A stretch of 64,000 bases of DNA from positions 62,001 through 126,000 of the forward strand of contig NZ_FXYY01000002.1 of assembly GCF_900169165.1 (NCBI RefSeq). The letters run 5' to 3'. This DNA is from Brevibacterium linens ATCC 9172. GTDB taxonomy: Bacteria; Actinomycetota; Actinomycetes; Actinomycetales; Brevibacteriaceae. Positions 28,690 through 39,302 of the stretch are shown one piece after another. Position 1 is the first letter of the stretch; every line of letters begins with the position of its first letter. The position numbers and the translations under genes were made by a program. The notes under the pieces were generated by a model. It was given only the letters and a program-made list of their open reading frames with translations. It was not told where the DNA came from and did no database searches.

Positions 28690-30476
28690 GGTGTCCCTCC
28701 TTCCGTCGCCGAGGCGGCCGCCCCCGGATGCGTGTGCGCCGCGGTGTTCGCGCTCGCCCCCATGAGTTCGCGGTAGAGCTTCGAGGACTCGAGCAGCTGT
28801 TCGTGGGTGCCCAGCGCCGCGATCCGGCCCTCGTCGAGCACGGCCACCACATCGGCCAGCGCCGCAGTGGAGGGGCGGTGGGCGATGATGAGAGTCGTCG
28901 AATCCGGCAGGATCTCCCGCAGGGCCCGCTGCACCCGATCCTCGGTGTCGACGTCGACGGCCGAGAGCGGGTCGTCGAGGACGAGGATGCGCGGACGGCC
29001 GATGACAGCGCGAGCCAGGGCGAGGCGCTGACGCTGACCGCCGGACAGCGACAGACCCTGTTCGCCGACCTGCGTATCCAGTCCCTCGGGCAGGCGGGAG
29101 ACGAAATCCTTCGCCGCCGCGATCTCGAGGGCCTCCCAGATCTCCGCCTCGCTCGCCCCCGGGGCGCCCATCTCGACGTTCTCGGCAACCGAGGTCGAGA
29201 ACAGGATCGGATCCTCGAAGGACACGGACACGAGGTGGCGCAGCTCGTTGACCGGCATGTCCCGGATGTCGACCTCGTCGATGCTCACCGTGCCGGCGGA
29301 GACATCCTGGAGCCGGGGCACCAGCGATGCCAGCGTCGTCTTGCCCGAGCCCGTCGCCCCGACGAGGGCGAGGGTCTGACCGGGTTCGATGGTGAGATCG
29401 AGGCCCCGCAGGGTCAGCCGCTCCGTATCGGCGAAATGGAAATCGACATCGTCGAAGCGCAGCCTCCCGCGGTAGCGGCCGACTTCGGGGGCATCGTCGA
29501 CCCCGCCGTCGGTGTCTGTGATGTCGTGGCGGATGTCGATGACCTCCCAATACCGACCGGCGGCGGTCAGCGCCATGAGCGCATCGGCGAGCAGGAAGCC
29601 GAGCATCTCGATGGGCATCCGCAGCACCATCGAGATCGTCACCGCCGCCACGACCGTGCCGATCGTCGTCCAGCCTTCGATGACGCCCCACGTGCCGATG
29701 GCGACGATCGCGGCCTGAGCCAGGGTCGGCAGCAGCAGTAGCACGCTCCACAGCCAGGAGTCGAGCTTCGCTTTGCGGACCTCCAGGGACTTCAGCCGGG
29801 TCGAGATCTCGGAGAAGCGTTCGGCGGCCCAGGGGGAGCGGCCGAAGGACTTGAGGATGCGGATGCCCTGGATGGACTCCTCGACGTCGGTGGTCAGTTC
29901 GCCCATGGTGTCCTGCGACCGACGGGAGGTCTCCCGATAGTGCTTCTCGAAGACGGCGACCGCGATGATCGCCGGCACCGCCATGAGGATCATGATCAGG
30001 CCGAACACCGGCTGCATGATCACGAGCATCACCGTGCCGACGGCGAGCACGATCGGTGTGGACAGGAGGAAGGGCAGCCCGAATGCGAAGAAGCGTCGCA
30101 GCTGGGACAGATCATTGACCGCGCGTGAGAGCAGCTGGCCGGACTCCCAGGAATCATGGATCGCCACCGAGGTGTACTGCAGACGGTCGAACAGACGCGA
30201 ACGCCACGTCACCTCCCAGGCCGAGACGACGGGAGCGACGACCATGCGCCGGGCCCACATGCCGACCGCCTCGGCGATGCCGATGAGCAGCACCCCGAGG
30301 ACCGGCAGCCACAGGGCGGACAGATCTCGGTGGGCGATGGGTCCGTCGACGATGTGGCCGGTGATCACTGGGACGATGAGCTGGATTCCGTTGGCCAGGA
30401 GAGTGAGCACGAGCACGAGGACGTACACGCCGATGCGGGAGCGGAGATCAGGCCAGAAACGGAGGAGGGGGCGCAC
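28686..30476 (-). CDS. ABC exporter subunit (membrane domain-ATPase), partner 1
   Basis: 596 residues from GTG 30476. Six membrane helices, then an ATPase domain with GATGSGKT and an intact LSLSGGQRQR signature. The Walker B reads VLDDP, with Asp in place of the catalytic Glu. Thus its own ATP site is degenerate and its signature completes the working site of the partner. I chose the GTG start because TAGGCT ends eight bases before it and the family homology begins there. The frame upstream to 30692 shows no homology. Confidence 0.9.
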   Translation of the reverse strand: MRPLLRFWPDLRSRIGVYVLVLVLTLLANGIQLIVPVITGHIVDGPIAHRDLSALWLPVLGVLLIGIAEAVGMWARRMVVAPVVSAWEVTWRSRLFDRLQYTSVAIHDSWESGQLLSRAVNDLSQLRRFFAFGLPFLLSTPIVLAVGTVMLVIMQPVFGLIMILMAVPAIIAVAVFEKHYRETSRRSQDTMGELTTDVEESIQGIRILKSFGRSPWAAERFSEISTRLKSLEVRKAKLDSWLWSVLLLLPTLAQAAIVAIGTWGVIEGWTTIGTVVAAVTISMVLRMPIEMLGFLLADALMALTAAGRYWEVIDIRHDITDTDGGVDDAPEVGRYRGRLRFDDVDFHFADTERLTLRGLDLTIEPGQTLALVGATGSGKTTLASLVPRLQDVSAGTVSIDEVDIRDMPVNELRHLVSVSFEDPILFSTSVAENVEMGAPGASEAEIWEALEIAAAKDFVSRLPEGLDTQVGEQGLSLSGGQRQRLALARAVIGRPRILVLDDPLSAVDVDTEDRVQRALREILPDSTTLIIAHRPSTAALADVVAVLDEGRIAALGTHEQLLESSKLYRELMGASANTAAHTHPGAAASATEGGTP

Positions 30477-30484
30477 GAGAATCC

Positions 30485-30490
30485 AGCCTA
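30485..30490 (-). promoter_or_regulatory. -10 box for the ABC exporter operon
   Basis: TAGGCT on the minus strand, eight bases before the GTG at 30476. A weak TGGAAT lies 17 bases upstream in the -35 position. Confidence 0.5.
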
Positions 30491-30685
30491 GTCGCAGACT
30501 GTGACCGATTCCACGATTCCGGCAAACGGACTTCCCGTTTCTCTGTGCGCTGAATGTCACCGGGTGCGCTGAATATCGCCGGCCGGCAGACGACCGGTGG
30601 GGAGGTGTCGACGCGGCGCCGCCTCGGTGAGTCTCGCATGACAACCATTTTAGGTCTCGGATGTTGGGACGAACGATGACGAGGT

Positions 30686-30715
30686 TTGACACCCTCGAGT
30701 GCTGCGGGGAACTAT
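30686..30715 (+). promoter_or_regulatory. Promoter of the ilvB leader
   Basis: TTGACA at 30686-30691, an 18-base spacer, and AACTAT at 30710-30715. The leader-peptide ATG begins six bases later, so transcription should start at or near that ATG. Confidence 0.65.
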
Positions 30716-30721
30716 TGAGGC

Positions 30722-30772
30722 ATGACTCACCTTCTTGTCGTCGTTATTCACCAGCGCGCGGATCTTCCGTAG
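30722..30772 (+). CDS. ilvB leader peptide (attenuation)
   Basis: 16 codons, MTHLLVVVIHQRADLP. Six of seven consecutive codons in the middle are Leu, Leu, Val, Val, Val, Ile (residues 4-9), exactly the amino acids made by the downstream pathway. It resembles the Corynebacterium glutamicum ilvB leader peptide in length, composition and the ending in LP. Scarcity of charged tRNAs would stall the ribosome at residues 4-9. Too short to have another obvious role. Confidence 0.85.
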   Translation: MTHLLVVVIHQRADLP

Positions 30773-30826
30773 CCTGTCCAGACGACACGTTCCGCGCGCC
30801 CCTACCGAATCCGGAGGGGCTTTTTT
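30754..30826 (+). promoter_or_regulatory. ilvB attenuator (antiterminator and terminator)
   Basis: Terminator: GCCCCT (30798-30803) pairs with AGGGGC (30815-30820), followed by six T. Antiterminator: GCGCGCGGA (30754-30762) pairs exactly with TCCGCGCGC (30791-30799), which takes two bases of the terminator's 5' arm. A ribosome stalled on the Leu/Val/Ile codons leaves 30754-30762 free, so the antiterminator forms; one that reaches the stop codon at 30770 covers it and lets the terminator form. Confidence 0.8.
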
Positions 30827-30867
30827 CATGCGGAGATGAGAAGGAAGCCCAGGAAGGATAGGAATCG

Positions 30868-32802
30868 ATGGCAGCCAAGCCCTCGACCGCGAAGGACACG
30901 GGCACTCAAGCCGCGTCCACGCCGGTCACAGCCACACCGTCCAGCATTCGCCGCAACACCGGCCCGGAGGTCCTGACCGGCGCGCAGGCGATCGTCCGCA
31001 GCCTCGAGAAGCTCGAGGTCGACACGGTATTCGGGCTTCCCGGCGGCACCATCCTTCCCACCTATGACCCGCTGTTCGAGACGGAGAAGATCCGGCACAT
31101 CCTCGTCCGCCATGAGCAGGGCGCCGGCCATGCGGCCGAAGGCTATGCGGCGGCATCGGGCAAGCTCGGCGTGTGCATCGCCACCTCGGGTCCCGGCGCG
31201 ACGAACCTCATCACGGCGCTGGCCGATGCGAATATGGACTCCGTTCCGATGCTCGCGATCACCGGACAGCAGGCCTCGTCGCTGCTCGGCACCGACGCCT
31301 TCCAGGAGGCCGATATCGTCGGCATGACGATGCCGGTGACCAAGCACAGCTTCCTCGTCACCCGCGCCGAGGACATCCCCGGAGTGCTCGTCAACGCCTA
31401 CCACATCGCGACCACCGGCCGTCCCGGACCCGTGCTCGTCGACATCACCAAGGATGCGCAGACCGGCACGGCTCCGTTCGTCTGGTCCGAGGAGCCGGTG
31501 CTGCCGGGCTACCGCCCGATCCTCAAGCCGCACGCCAAGCAGATCCGCGAGGCCGCGCGCCTGATGTCCGAGGCCCAGCGCCCCGTGTTCTACATCGGCG
31601 GCGGCGTCATCCGCTCGGAGGCCGAGAAGGAGCTGTTGCGCCTGGCCGAGGCGACGAACATCCCCGTGGTCACCACGCTCATGGCGCGCGGAGCCTTCCC
31701 CGACTCGCATCAGCTGCACCTGGGCATGCCCGGAATGCACGGCAGCGTACCGGCGGTCACTGCCTTCCAGAAGGCCGATCTGCTCATCGCGATCGGTGCC
31801 CGCTTCGACGACCGCGTGACCGGCAAGCTCGACTCGTTCGCCCCGAACGCCCAGGTCATCCACGCCGATATCGACCCGGCCGAGATCGGCAAGAACCGCG
31901 AGGTCGATGTGGCCATCGTCGGCGATGCCCGCGAGGTGCTCTCCGAGATGCTCGCAGAGATGCGCAGCAAGTTCCCCAAGGCCCTGGAGCGTCAGCGCGA
32001 ACCGTGGTGGCGCTTCCTCAACCGTCTCAAGCAGACCTATCCGCTCGGTTACGAGACACACGGCGAACTGTGCGATCCGCAGTACGTCATCTCCCGCATC
32101 TCCGCGCTCACCGGCCCCGAGGCGGTCTATGCGGCGGGAGTGGGACAGCACCAGATGTGGGCGGCTCAGTTCATCGAATTCGAGCGCCCCAAGTCCTGGC
32201 TCAACTCCGGCGGACTCGGCACCATGGGCTACTCCGTGCCCGCGGCCATGGGTGCGAAGGTCGGCCAGCCCGACCGTGTGGTGTGGGCGATCGACGGAGA
32301 CGGCTGCTTCCAGATGACGAATCAGGAACTGGCCACCTGCGCGCTCAACAACATCCCGATCAAGGTCGCGATCATCAACAACTCGTCGCTGGGCATGGTC
32401 CGCCAGTGGCAGACCCTGTTCTACGACGGCCGCTACTCGAACACCGACCTCAACACCGGCCACGAGACGATCCGGATCCCCGACTTCGCCAAACTGGCCG
32501 AAGCCTACGGCTGTGAGGCGATTCGCGTGGATCGCAACGAGGACGTCGACGCCGCGATCGAGAAGGCGCTGTCGATCAACGACCGACCGGTCGTCCTCGA
32601 CTTCACGGTCCCACCGGATGCGATGGTGTGGCCGATGGTCGCGGCAGGCGTGTCGAACGACGAGATCGAATACGCCCGCGGCATCCGTCCCGAATTCGAC
32701 GGAGAGGGCGAAGAGGAAGCCGAGGCCGCCATCGCCGAGGCCGCAGCGAACGAAGACGGCACGGTGCGTTCCGTGGCTCAGATCGAAGGAGGCCTGGAAT
32801 GA
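30868..32802 (+). CDS. ilvB: Acetolactate synthase, large subunit
   Basis: 644 residues. ThDP/FAD enzyme that condenses pyruvate with pyruvate or 2-oxobutyrate, the entry to valine, leucine and isoleucine synthesis. Glu83 in [13 protein letters not shown] activates the cofactor, and GDGCFQM plus the following NN is the ThDP/Mg motif. It has a Thr/Ala-rich N-terminal extension of about 30 residues and an acidic C-terminal tail (about 610-644). Overlaps ilvN by four bases. Controlled by the leader-peptide attenuator upstream. Confidence 0.97.
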   Translation: MAAKPSTAKDTGTQAASTPVTATPSSIRRNTGPEVLTGAQAIVRSLEKLEVDTVFGLPGGTILPTYDPLFETEKIRHILVRHEQGAGHAAEGYAAASGKLGVCIATSGPGATNLITALADANMDSVPMLAITGQQASSLLGTDAFQEADIVGMTMPVTKHSFLVTRAEDIPGVLVNAYHIATTGRPGPVLVDITKDAQTGTAPFVWSEEPVLPGYRPILKPHAKQIREAARLMSEAQRPVFYIGGGVIRSEAEKELLRLAEATNIPVVTTLMARGAFPDSHQLHLGMPGMHGSVPAVTAFQKADLLIAIGARFDDRVTGKLDSFAPNAQVIHADIDPAEIGKNREVDVAIVGDAREVLSEMLAEMRSKFPKALERQREPWWRFLNRLKQTYPLGYETHGELCDPQYVISRISALTGPEAVYAAGVGQHQMWAAQFIEFERPKSWLNSGGLGTMGYSVPAAMGAKVGQPDRVVWAIDGDGCFQMTNQELATCALNNIPIKVAIINNSSLGMVRQWQTLFYDGRYSNTDLNTGHETIRIPDFAKLAEAYGCEAIRVDRNEDVDAAIEKALSINDRPVVLDFTVPPDAMVWPMVAAGVSNDEIEYARGIRPEFDGEGEEEAEAAIAEAAANEDGTVRSVAQIEGGLE

Positions 32803-33314
32803 ACAACAGCCGACACACACTCTCTGTCCTCGTCGAGAACAAGCCCGGCGTGCTCACCCGGTTCACCGGGCTCATCGCCCGCCGCGGCTTCAACATCCAC
32901 AGCCTCGCCGTCGGCGTCACCGAGCACGAAGAGCTCTCGCGGATCACCGTGGTCGTCGACGTCAACGATGTTCCCCTGGAGCAGGTGACGAAGCAGCTGA
33001 ACAAGCTCGTCAACGTCATCAAGATCGTCGAGCTCGAACCCGAGTCCTCGGTGCGTCGCGCGCACATCATCTACAAGGTCAAGGCAAATGCTGCGACACG
33101 GCCGCAGGTCGCCTCGGCGGTGGAGATGTTCCGAGCGAAGATCGTCGACGTCGGACCTGATTCCGTGAGCATCGAAGCCACCGGTGAGCTCGGCAAGGTC
33201 GAAGCGCTGCGCGAGGTCCTCGAACCCTTCGGGATCAAGGAGATCGTGCAGTCGGGAACCGTGGCCATCGGCCGCGGAGCGAAGTCGATCACCGACCGTG
33301 CCCTGCGCAGCTGA
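32799..33314 (+). CDS. ilvN: Acetolactate synthase, small regulatory subunit
   Basis: 171 residues. N-terminal ACT domain ([19 protein letters not shown], then FNIHSLAVG) that binds valine for feedback control, followed by the ALS_ss C-terminal domain that activates IlvB. ATG in an ATGA overlap with the ilvB stop, after GAAGGAGG. Its 3' end, including the stop, is repeated 18 bases further on. Confidence 0.96.
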   Translation: MNNSRHTLSVLVENKPGVLTRFTGLIARRGFNIHSLAVGVTEHEELSRITVVVDVNDVPLEQVTKQLNKLVNVIKIVELEPESSVRRAHIIYKVKANAATRPQVASAVEMFRAKIVDVGPDSVSIEATGELGKVEALREVLEPFGIKEIVQSGTVAIGRGAKSITDRALRS

Positions 33315-33336
33315 CGAACACTGCGCAGCTGACGAA
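33303..33336 (+). repeat. 16-bp direct repeat over the ilvN stop codon
   Basis: CTGCGCAGCTGACGAA at 33303-33318 and 33321-33336. Period 18, so the second copy places a second TGA in frame six codons after the first. Confidence 0.85.
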
Positions 33337-33483
33337 GAATACGGAACCGCGCGGTCACGACCGACCGCGCGGCCGCCTCGGCGAAGATTTTCGCGTTCCA
33401 ACTTGTGGAACCCCCCGACATCTCAAAACGTGAGCAGTAATACCGAACTGTGAAACAATGGGGACATCACCCCGTAAGCATAA

Positions 33484-34527
<1,044 letters not shown>

Positions 34528-34553
34528 GTCTGATCACTCGGTCCTGTACACAG

Positions 34554-34588
34554 GAGCCCCGGATGCCGCTCGGTGTCCGGGGCTCTTT
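34554..34588 (+). terminator. Terminator after ilvC
   Basis: GAGCCCCGGA (34554-34563) pairs exactly with TCCGGGGCTC (34576-34585), followed by TTT. Confidence 0.85.
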
Positions 34589-34704
34589 CGCATTCACCTC
34601 GGCGATCCCATGGTGCCGTGCCGGCCGATTCCATCAGCGGTTGCGGAACTCGGGGGTCGCCCGACATCGATAGGGAAAATCCCCCGACGGCGGACCATGT
34701 GGAC

Positions 34705-34710
34705 TACTGT
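34705..34710 (+). promoter_or_regulatory. -10 box for leaderless Eis-like gene
   Basis: TACTGT followed by six bases and the GTG at 34717. The same hexamer and spacing precede the MFS gene at 42159. Confidence 0.55.
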
Positions 34711-34716
34711 GGATGT

Positions 34717-36009
34717 GTGACGAATTACAGATTCGAAGACTTCAAGCCGACCATCGACGCGTCCACCGGCGAACCGGATGAGCGCACGAAGGGCTATTTC
34801 GCCTCGACGAGCGTGGGCTTCCATGACCCTCGGTCGACCGATGCGGCCCTGCTCAACCGGGTCGAGCGGGCGATCGCCGATGGGCGCAATCTCACCGCCG
34901 TCTATGCCGATCAGGAGTTCGGGCACGGCCTCGACGCCTCGATCCCGGTGGCGACCTTCGCGTGGTTCGAGAAGCTCGTCAACGTCGGCGGGGGACGGCT
35001 GGTGCCCGGTCACCTCATCACCTGGATCACGGTGCGCCCGACCCATCGCCGGCGCGGTCTGCTGCGGTCGCTGATGACCACGGACCTCGCCGAGGCGAAG
35101 GCGAACGGCTACCCGTTCGCCGCACTGACCGCGACCGAAGGCGGAATCTACTCGCGCTTCGGCTTCGGTGTGGCCACCTGGCTGCGTTCGATCGAGGTCG
35201 ACACCTCGCCCGGCTTCAAGATGGTGCGCGAACCCGATCGCCGCGTCGAGATGTGCCTGCCGAGCGAGCTGCGTGAACTGGCTCCGAAGATCTACGGCGA
35301 GTTCATGCGGACCTCACCCGGCGCCATGGAGCGTCAGCAGACCTACATCGAACGCGCCACGGGTGCACTCAACACCGAAACCGGCGAAGAGGATCGAGGC
35401 GTCCGCGCGGCCCTGCACTTCGACGAGCAGGGCGAGCCCGACGGCTATGTCTCCTACAAGTTCGCCGGCTGGTCGAAGACCCCGCCGACCGTCGACATCA
35501 TCGACTTCGTGGCCGCCACCGATGCGGCCTACGCCTCGCTGTGGTCGTTCCTCGCCGCCATCGACCTGTCGACCCGAGTGACCTTCGGCGAGTCCGCCGA
35601 ATACTCCCCGCTGCCGTGGCTGCTCACCGATTCCAGGCGTGTGAAGACCGTTGCGAGCGAGGACAACATCTGGATCCGCATCCTCGACGTCAAGGCCGCG
35701 CTCGAGGCCCGGCCCTGGTACGTGCCCGGGACACTGACGATCGACATCGACGATTCGCTCGACCTCGCCGGTGGACGCTTCACGATCACCTCGGACGGTG
35801 AGAACGCCGAGGTGACCCCCGCCTCCGATTCGACACCGGCTGACCTCGGGCTCGGCATCGCCGAGCTCGGGTCCCTCTACCTCGGCGGCGCCGATCCCGT
35901 CATCCTCGCCCGGGCGGGACGCATCGACGAGCAGACGCCGGGATCCGCTGTGCTGGCCAGCGCCATGTTCAGCCTGGGCCGGGCGCCGTATTCGCCGAAC
36001 GGGTTCTGA
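34717..36009 (+). CDS. Eis-family GNAT acetyltransferase
   Basis: 430 residues. Tandem GNAT domains plus a sterol-carrier-like C-terminal domain, as in mycobacterial Eis, which acetylates amines including aminoglycosides. The CoA-pyrophosphate loop is RRRGLL (111-116). Tyr145 in TEGGIYSRFG is the expected general acid. The protein ends in Phe, whose terminal carboxylate is the general base in Eis. GTG start from the leaderless -10. Single gene between ilvC and serA. The natural substrate is unknown. Confidence 0.88.
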   Translation: MTNYRFEDFKPTIDASTGEPDERTKGYFASTSVGFHDPRSTDAALLNRVERAIADGRNLTAVYADQEFGHGLDASIPVATFAWFEKLVNVGGGRLVPGHLITWITVRPTHRRRGLLRSLMTTDLAEAKANGYPFAALTATEGGIYSRFGFGVATWLRSIEVDTSPGFKMVREPDRRVEMCLPSELRELAPKIYGEFMRTSPGAMERQQTYIERATGALNTETGEEDRGVRAALHFDEQGEPDGYVSYKFAGWSKTPPTVDIIDFVAATDAAYASLWSFLAAIDLSTRVTFGESAEYSPLPWLLTDSRRVKTVASEDNIWIRILDVKAALEARPWYVPGTLTIDIDDSLDLAGGRFTITSDGENAEVTPASDSTPADLGLGIAELGSLYLGGADPVILARAGRIDEQTPGSAVLASAMFSLGRAPYSPNGF

Positions 36010-36033
36010 GCGCGCCACGGATTCTGAGCGTGC
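36004..36033 (+). repeat. Direct repeat over the Eis-like gene's stop codon
   Basis: TTCTGAGCGCGC at 36004-36015 and TTCTGAGCGTGC at 36022-36033 (11 of 12). Period 18, so the second TGA is in frame. Confidence 0.7.
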
Positions 36034-36136
36034 AGCACTGTCTGTTGAGCGATTGTTCCCAGAATCTGAGACCTTGTGAAGGATTCCTGAAAGTCTCATA
36101 AGGTGGACGCGTCCCGGACGCAACAGGAGGAAATCA

Positions 36137-37729
36137 GTGCCCAAGCCCGTCGTGCTCATCGCCGAAGAACTGTCACCGGCCACCATCGAAGCTCTCGGAG
36201 GAGACTTCGAGATCCGTCACACCGAGGGCGCCGACCGATCCCAGCTCCTGCCCGCCATCGCGGACGCCGATGCGATCCTCGTCCGGTCGGCCACGCAGGT
36301 CGACGCCGAAGCCATCAACGCTGCGAACAACCTCAAGGTCATCGCCCGTGCCGGAGTCGGACTCGACAATGTCGATGTGCCCGCAGCCACCTCGGCGGGT
36401 GTCATGGTCGTCAACGCTCCCACGTCGAACATCATCTCCGCAGCCGAGCTGACGATGGCCCACATTCTGGGATCCGCGCGGTACTTCGGCGCCGGCAACA
36501 CCTCGCTGAAGGCGGGGGAGTGGAACCGGAAGAAGTACACCGGCGTCGAACTCTACGAGAAGACTCTGGGTATCGTCGGCCTCGGCCGCATCGGCGGACT
36601 CGTCGCCGAGCGCGCGAAGGCCTTCGGCATGCGTCTGGTCGGCTACGACCCCTACATCACTCAGGCTCGTGCGGCTCAGATGGGCGTCGAGGTCCTCGAC
36701 CTGCCCGGCCTGCTCGCCGTGTCCGACTTCGTCACCGTGCACATGCCCAAGACGCCGGAGACGGTCGGCATGATCAGCACCGAGGAGCTCAAAGCCGCCA
36801 AGCCCGGCGCCCGGTTCATCAACGTCGCCCGCGGCGGCATCATCGACGAGGCGGCCCTGGCCGAGGCCGTGGCCAAGGGTGAGGTCGGCGGCGCCGGAAT
36901 CGACGTCTGGAACGTCGAGCCGCCGGAGCACTCGGCGCTCATGGATCTCGACGCCGTCAACGTCACCCCGCATCTGGGCGCCTCGACTCATGAGGCACAG
37001 GAGAAGGCCGGCGTCGCCGTGGCGAAGTCCGTGCGCAAGGCTCTGGCAGGGGAACTCGTCCCCGACGCGGTCAATGTCGCAGGCGGTGCCATCCACGAGG
37101 ATGTGCGTCCGGGCATTCCCCTGGCCGAGCGTCTGGGCCGGGTCGTCAACGCGCTGGCCGACTCCTCGGTCACGCACTTCAAGGTCGAGGTCAACGGCGA
37201 GATCGCCGACAAGGACGTCTCCGTCCTCAAGCTCTCCGCGCTCAAGGGCCTGTTCAAGGACGTCGTGTCCGACCAGGTCTCCTATGTCAACGCTCCGCTG
37301 CTGGCCGAAGAGCGCGGAATCGGCGTCGAACTCGTCACGGATCCGTACTGCGAATCGTTCCGCAACATCACCCGCCTGACCGCGACGACGAGCACCGGGC
37401 AGCGCATCTCGGTGTCGGGCACCGTGACCGGTCCGAAGCTCGTGCAGAAGCTCACCGAGGTCGACGGCTACTCGCTGGAGATCGAGCTGACGGACAACCT
37501 GCTCATCTTCCGCTACGAGGATCGTCCGGGAATCATCGGTCAGCTGGGTCTGGCACTCGGCGCGAACAACGTCAACATTGCCGGAATGCAGGTCTCGCCC
37601 GCGTCGACGAGCAACGAGGCGCTGTCCGTCCTGGCCGTGGACTCGGTCGTCTCGGACGAGGTCGTCAAGGCTGTGGCCGGTGCCGTGAACGCCTCGGCCT
37701 TCACCGGCGTCTCACTCCAGGAGGACTGA
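36137..37729 (+). CDS. serA: D-3-phosphoglycerate dehydrogenase
   Basis: 530 residues. First step of serine synthesis, using NAD. The long type I form: substrate and cofactor domains (ARAGVGLDNVD, GIVGLGRIGG, NVARGGIID, TPHLGAST), an intervening domain (about 320-450) and a C-terminal ACT domain (FRYEDRPGIIGQLG), which binds serine for feedback control. GTG start with AGGAGG six bases upstream. Its product feeds cysE/cysK at the other end of the window. Confidence 0.97.
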   Translation: MPKPVVLIAEELSPATIEALGGDFEIRHTEGADRSQLLPAIADADAILVRSATQVDAEAINAANNLKVIARAGVGLDNVDVPAATSAGVMVVNAPTSNIISAAELTMAHILGSARYFGAGNTSLKAGEWNRKKYTGVELYEKTLGIVGLGRIGGLVAERAKAFGMRLVGYDPYITQARAAQMGVEVLDLPGLLAVSDFVTVHMPKTPETVGMISTEELKAAKPGARFINVARGGIIDEAALAEAVAKGEVGGAGIDVWNVEPPEHSALMDLDAVNVTPHLGASTHEAQEKAGVAVAKSVRKALAGELVPDAVNVAGGAIHEDVRPGIPLAERLGRVVNALADSSVTHFKVEVNGEIADKDVSVLKLSALKGLFKDVVSDQVSYVNAPLLAEERGIGVELVTDPYCESFRNITRLTATTSTGQRISVSGTVTGPKLVQKLTEVDGYSLEIELTDNLLIFRYEDRPGIIGQLGLALGANNVNIAGMQVSPASTSNEALSVLAVDSVVSDEVVKAVAGAVNASAFTGVSLQED

Positions 37730-37745
37730 GACCCTCACGCCGGAC

Positions 37746-37792
37746 GACCCGTTCACCCCGCAAGCCAGAGAGCGAAGCGGGGTGAGCGGGTC
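37746..37792. terminator. Bidirectional terminator after serA
   Basis: 37746-37761 pairs with 37777-37792 over 16 bases with one mismatch. It lies between convergent genes and overlaps the last codons of the PAP2 gene. Confidence 0.7.
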
Positions 37793-38454
37793 CTCTGTGC
37801 TGTCAGGGTCCAGAACTCGTCGACGAGAACGGCGACGGCGATGCCGATGAAGGCGCCGGCGATCGTGTCGGTGAGCCAGTGGACCTGGAGCGCGGTCCGC
37901 GACCACATCATGGCGAGGATCCAGACGGCGGCGAGGAGGAATGACCAGCAGAAGCCCATCCTCGGTGCCTGAGCTTCTGCTGCCTGGGCGACTGATCCGC
38001 GCAGCTGATGGCGGCGGCAGGCGATGATCGCCAGGCTCATGGCCAGTGCGGCAGCGCCCATCGAATGTCCCGAAGGGTAGGAGAAGCCCAAGGATTCGTA
38101 GAGCTGATCGCCGGGGCGCAGGCGGGTGACGACGGCCTTGAGGATCTCCGAGGCGGCGATGCCGGCGAGCATCGTCGTGACGAGGACGATCGCCGAGCGC
38201 AGGCGTCTGCGCAGGATGAAGAAGCCCGTGAGCAGCGTGGTGCAGATGACCACACCGGTCCCGCCGCCGACCTCGGCGAGGACGACGGCGATCCAGTACG
38301 GCACCGAGCCCTCAGTGAGGCCGACGAGCTCCAGCCAGGCCTGATCGATCGGGGTGGGTCCGATGCGTTCGAGGTGCAGCCACAGTCCGAAGGCGATGAT
38401 GAACAGGACGGCGGGCAGTGTTGCCCACAGCAGCCAGGACGGCTGTCGGCTCAA
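37753..38454 (-). CDS. PAP2-family membrane phosphatase
   Basis: 233 residues, five or six membrane helices. The acid phosphatase motif is complete: KAVVTRLRP (Lys106 to Pro114), PSGH (127-130) and SR-H-D at Ser185/Arg186, His192 and Asp196. Likely removes phosphate from a lipid such as undecaprenyl pyrophosphate or phosphatidic acid on the outer face. The TTG start is inferred from the TTGA overlap with the upstream lyase gene, which implies coupled translation. Confidence 0.85.
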   Translation of the reverse strand: MSRQPSWLLWATLPAVLFIIAFGLWLHLERIGPTPIDQAWLELVGLTEGSVPYWIAVVLAEVGGGTGVVICTTLLTGFFILRRRLRSAIVLVTTMLAGIAASEILKAVVTRLRPGDQLYESLGFSYPSGHSMGAAALAMSLAIIACRRHQLRGSVAQAAEAQAPRMGFCWSFLLAAVWILAMMWSRTALQVHWLTDTIAGAFIGIAVAVLVDEFWTLTAQRTRSPRFALWLAG

Positions 38455-39302
38455 GCGTTCCAGAGGCCGTAGGTGTCAGCCAGGGACGCGATCTTCTTCG
38501 CACGGGCCAGGCGGGGCAGGTAGGAGCCGTCGGTGATCTCGGATCCGCCTTCGGCGGCTTCGAGCATCTGGCGGGCCCAATCGCGTTCGTCCTCGCTCGG
38601 GCTCATTGCCTCGTTGAGGGTGTTGACCTGGTCGACGGTGAGCACGAGCTTTCCGGTCATGCCCATCATGTGAGTGACCTCGGCATCGGCCCAGACCTTC
38701 TCATCATCGGCATCGGCGGCCGACGGTCCGTCGATGGGACCGGGCAGTCCGCCCATGCGGGAGGCGATCGTCAGGCGCGAACGGGCGTAGGCCAGGGCCA
38801 TCGGATCGCCGGAGAAGCCCGTGTCCTTGCGGAAGTCGTTCGTGCCGAAGGCCAGGCGGAAGGTGCCGGGCGCCTCGGCGATCTTCGTGGCGTTCTCCAC
38901 TCCACGCGCCGATTCGAGGAGTGCGATGACCGGCAGGCCCGCCTTCGCACGCATCGCGGTGTAGGAGACCTGCTCGGGCCGTTCGGTCTCCGGGAGCATG
39001 ACTCCGCGCAGACCGGGCAACATGGCGATCGCGGCGAGGTCATCGTCCCAGAATTCGGATTCCATCTTGTTGATGCGCACCCAGGCCGACATTCCGTTCT
39101 TCAGTGCGCGCACGACATTGTCACGTGCCTCGAGCTTCTTGTCGTCGGCGACGGACGCTTCGAGGTCGAAGATGACGGAGTCCGCTTCCGACGTCTGCGC
39201 GGGAGTGAAGATCTCTTCCTTCGCAGCGTTGACGAGCAGCCAGGACCGGGAGAGTTTGGCGGGCAGAGCTGCGGCACGGGCGTTGCGGATGGTCTCGGTC
39301 AA
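38451..39302 (-). CDS. HpcH/HpaI aldolase-citrate lyase family protein (CoA ester lyase-like)
   Basis: 283 residues from TTG 39302. CitE-like TIM barrel: RSWLLVNAAKEE, then ADSVIFDLEASVADDKK with the metal-binding Glu/Asp region, AWVRIN, and MLPETERPEQV, where many relatives have LPK. The last change may alter CoA-ester handling. The family cleaves malyl-CoA/citryl-CoA-type esters, but the substrate is not evident here. The frame is open to 39428 but the extra N-terminus is unlike the family; GAGAAAG lies seven bases before the TTG. Confidence 0.75.
   Translation of the reverse strand: MTETIRNARAAALPAKLSRSWLLVNAAKEEIFTPAQTSEADSVIFDLEASVADDKKLEARDNVVRALKNGMSAWVRINKMESEFWDDDLAAIAMLPGLRGVMLPETERPEQVSYTAMRAKAGLPVIALLESARGVENATKIAEAPGTFRLAFGTNDFRKDTGFSGDPMALAYARSRLTIASRMGGLPGPIDGPSAADADDEKVWADAEVTHMMGMTGKLVLTVDQVNTLNEAMSPSEDERDWARQMLEAAEGGSEITDGSYLPRLARAKKIASLADTYGLWNA

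Noticed and set aside
28690..29751. Extension of the second ABC exporter frame to 971 residues
   Set aside because: It runs through the first exporter gene in another frame. The ATG at 28689 has a ribosome site and an ATGA overlap.
30826..32820. A 664-codon open frame on the minus strand opposite ilvB
   Set aside because: It is the antisense shadow of ilvB. High third-position GC keeps the complementary frame open; it has no ribosome site and no protein-like domains. The same applies to long frames opposite gatB, ilvD, the 3659 gene and gltX.
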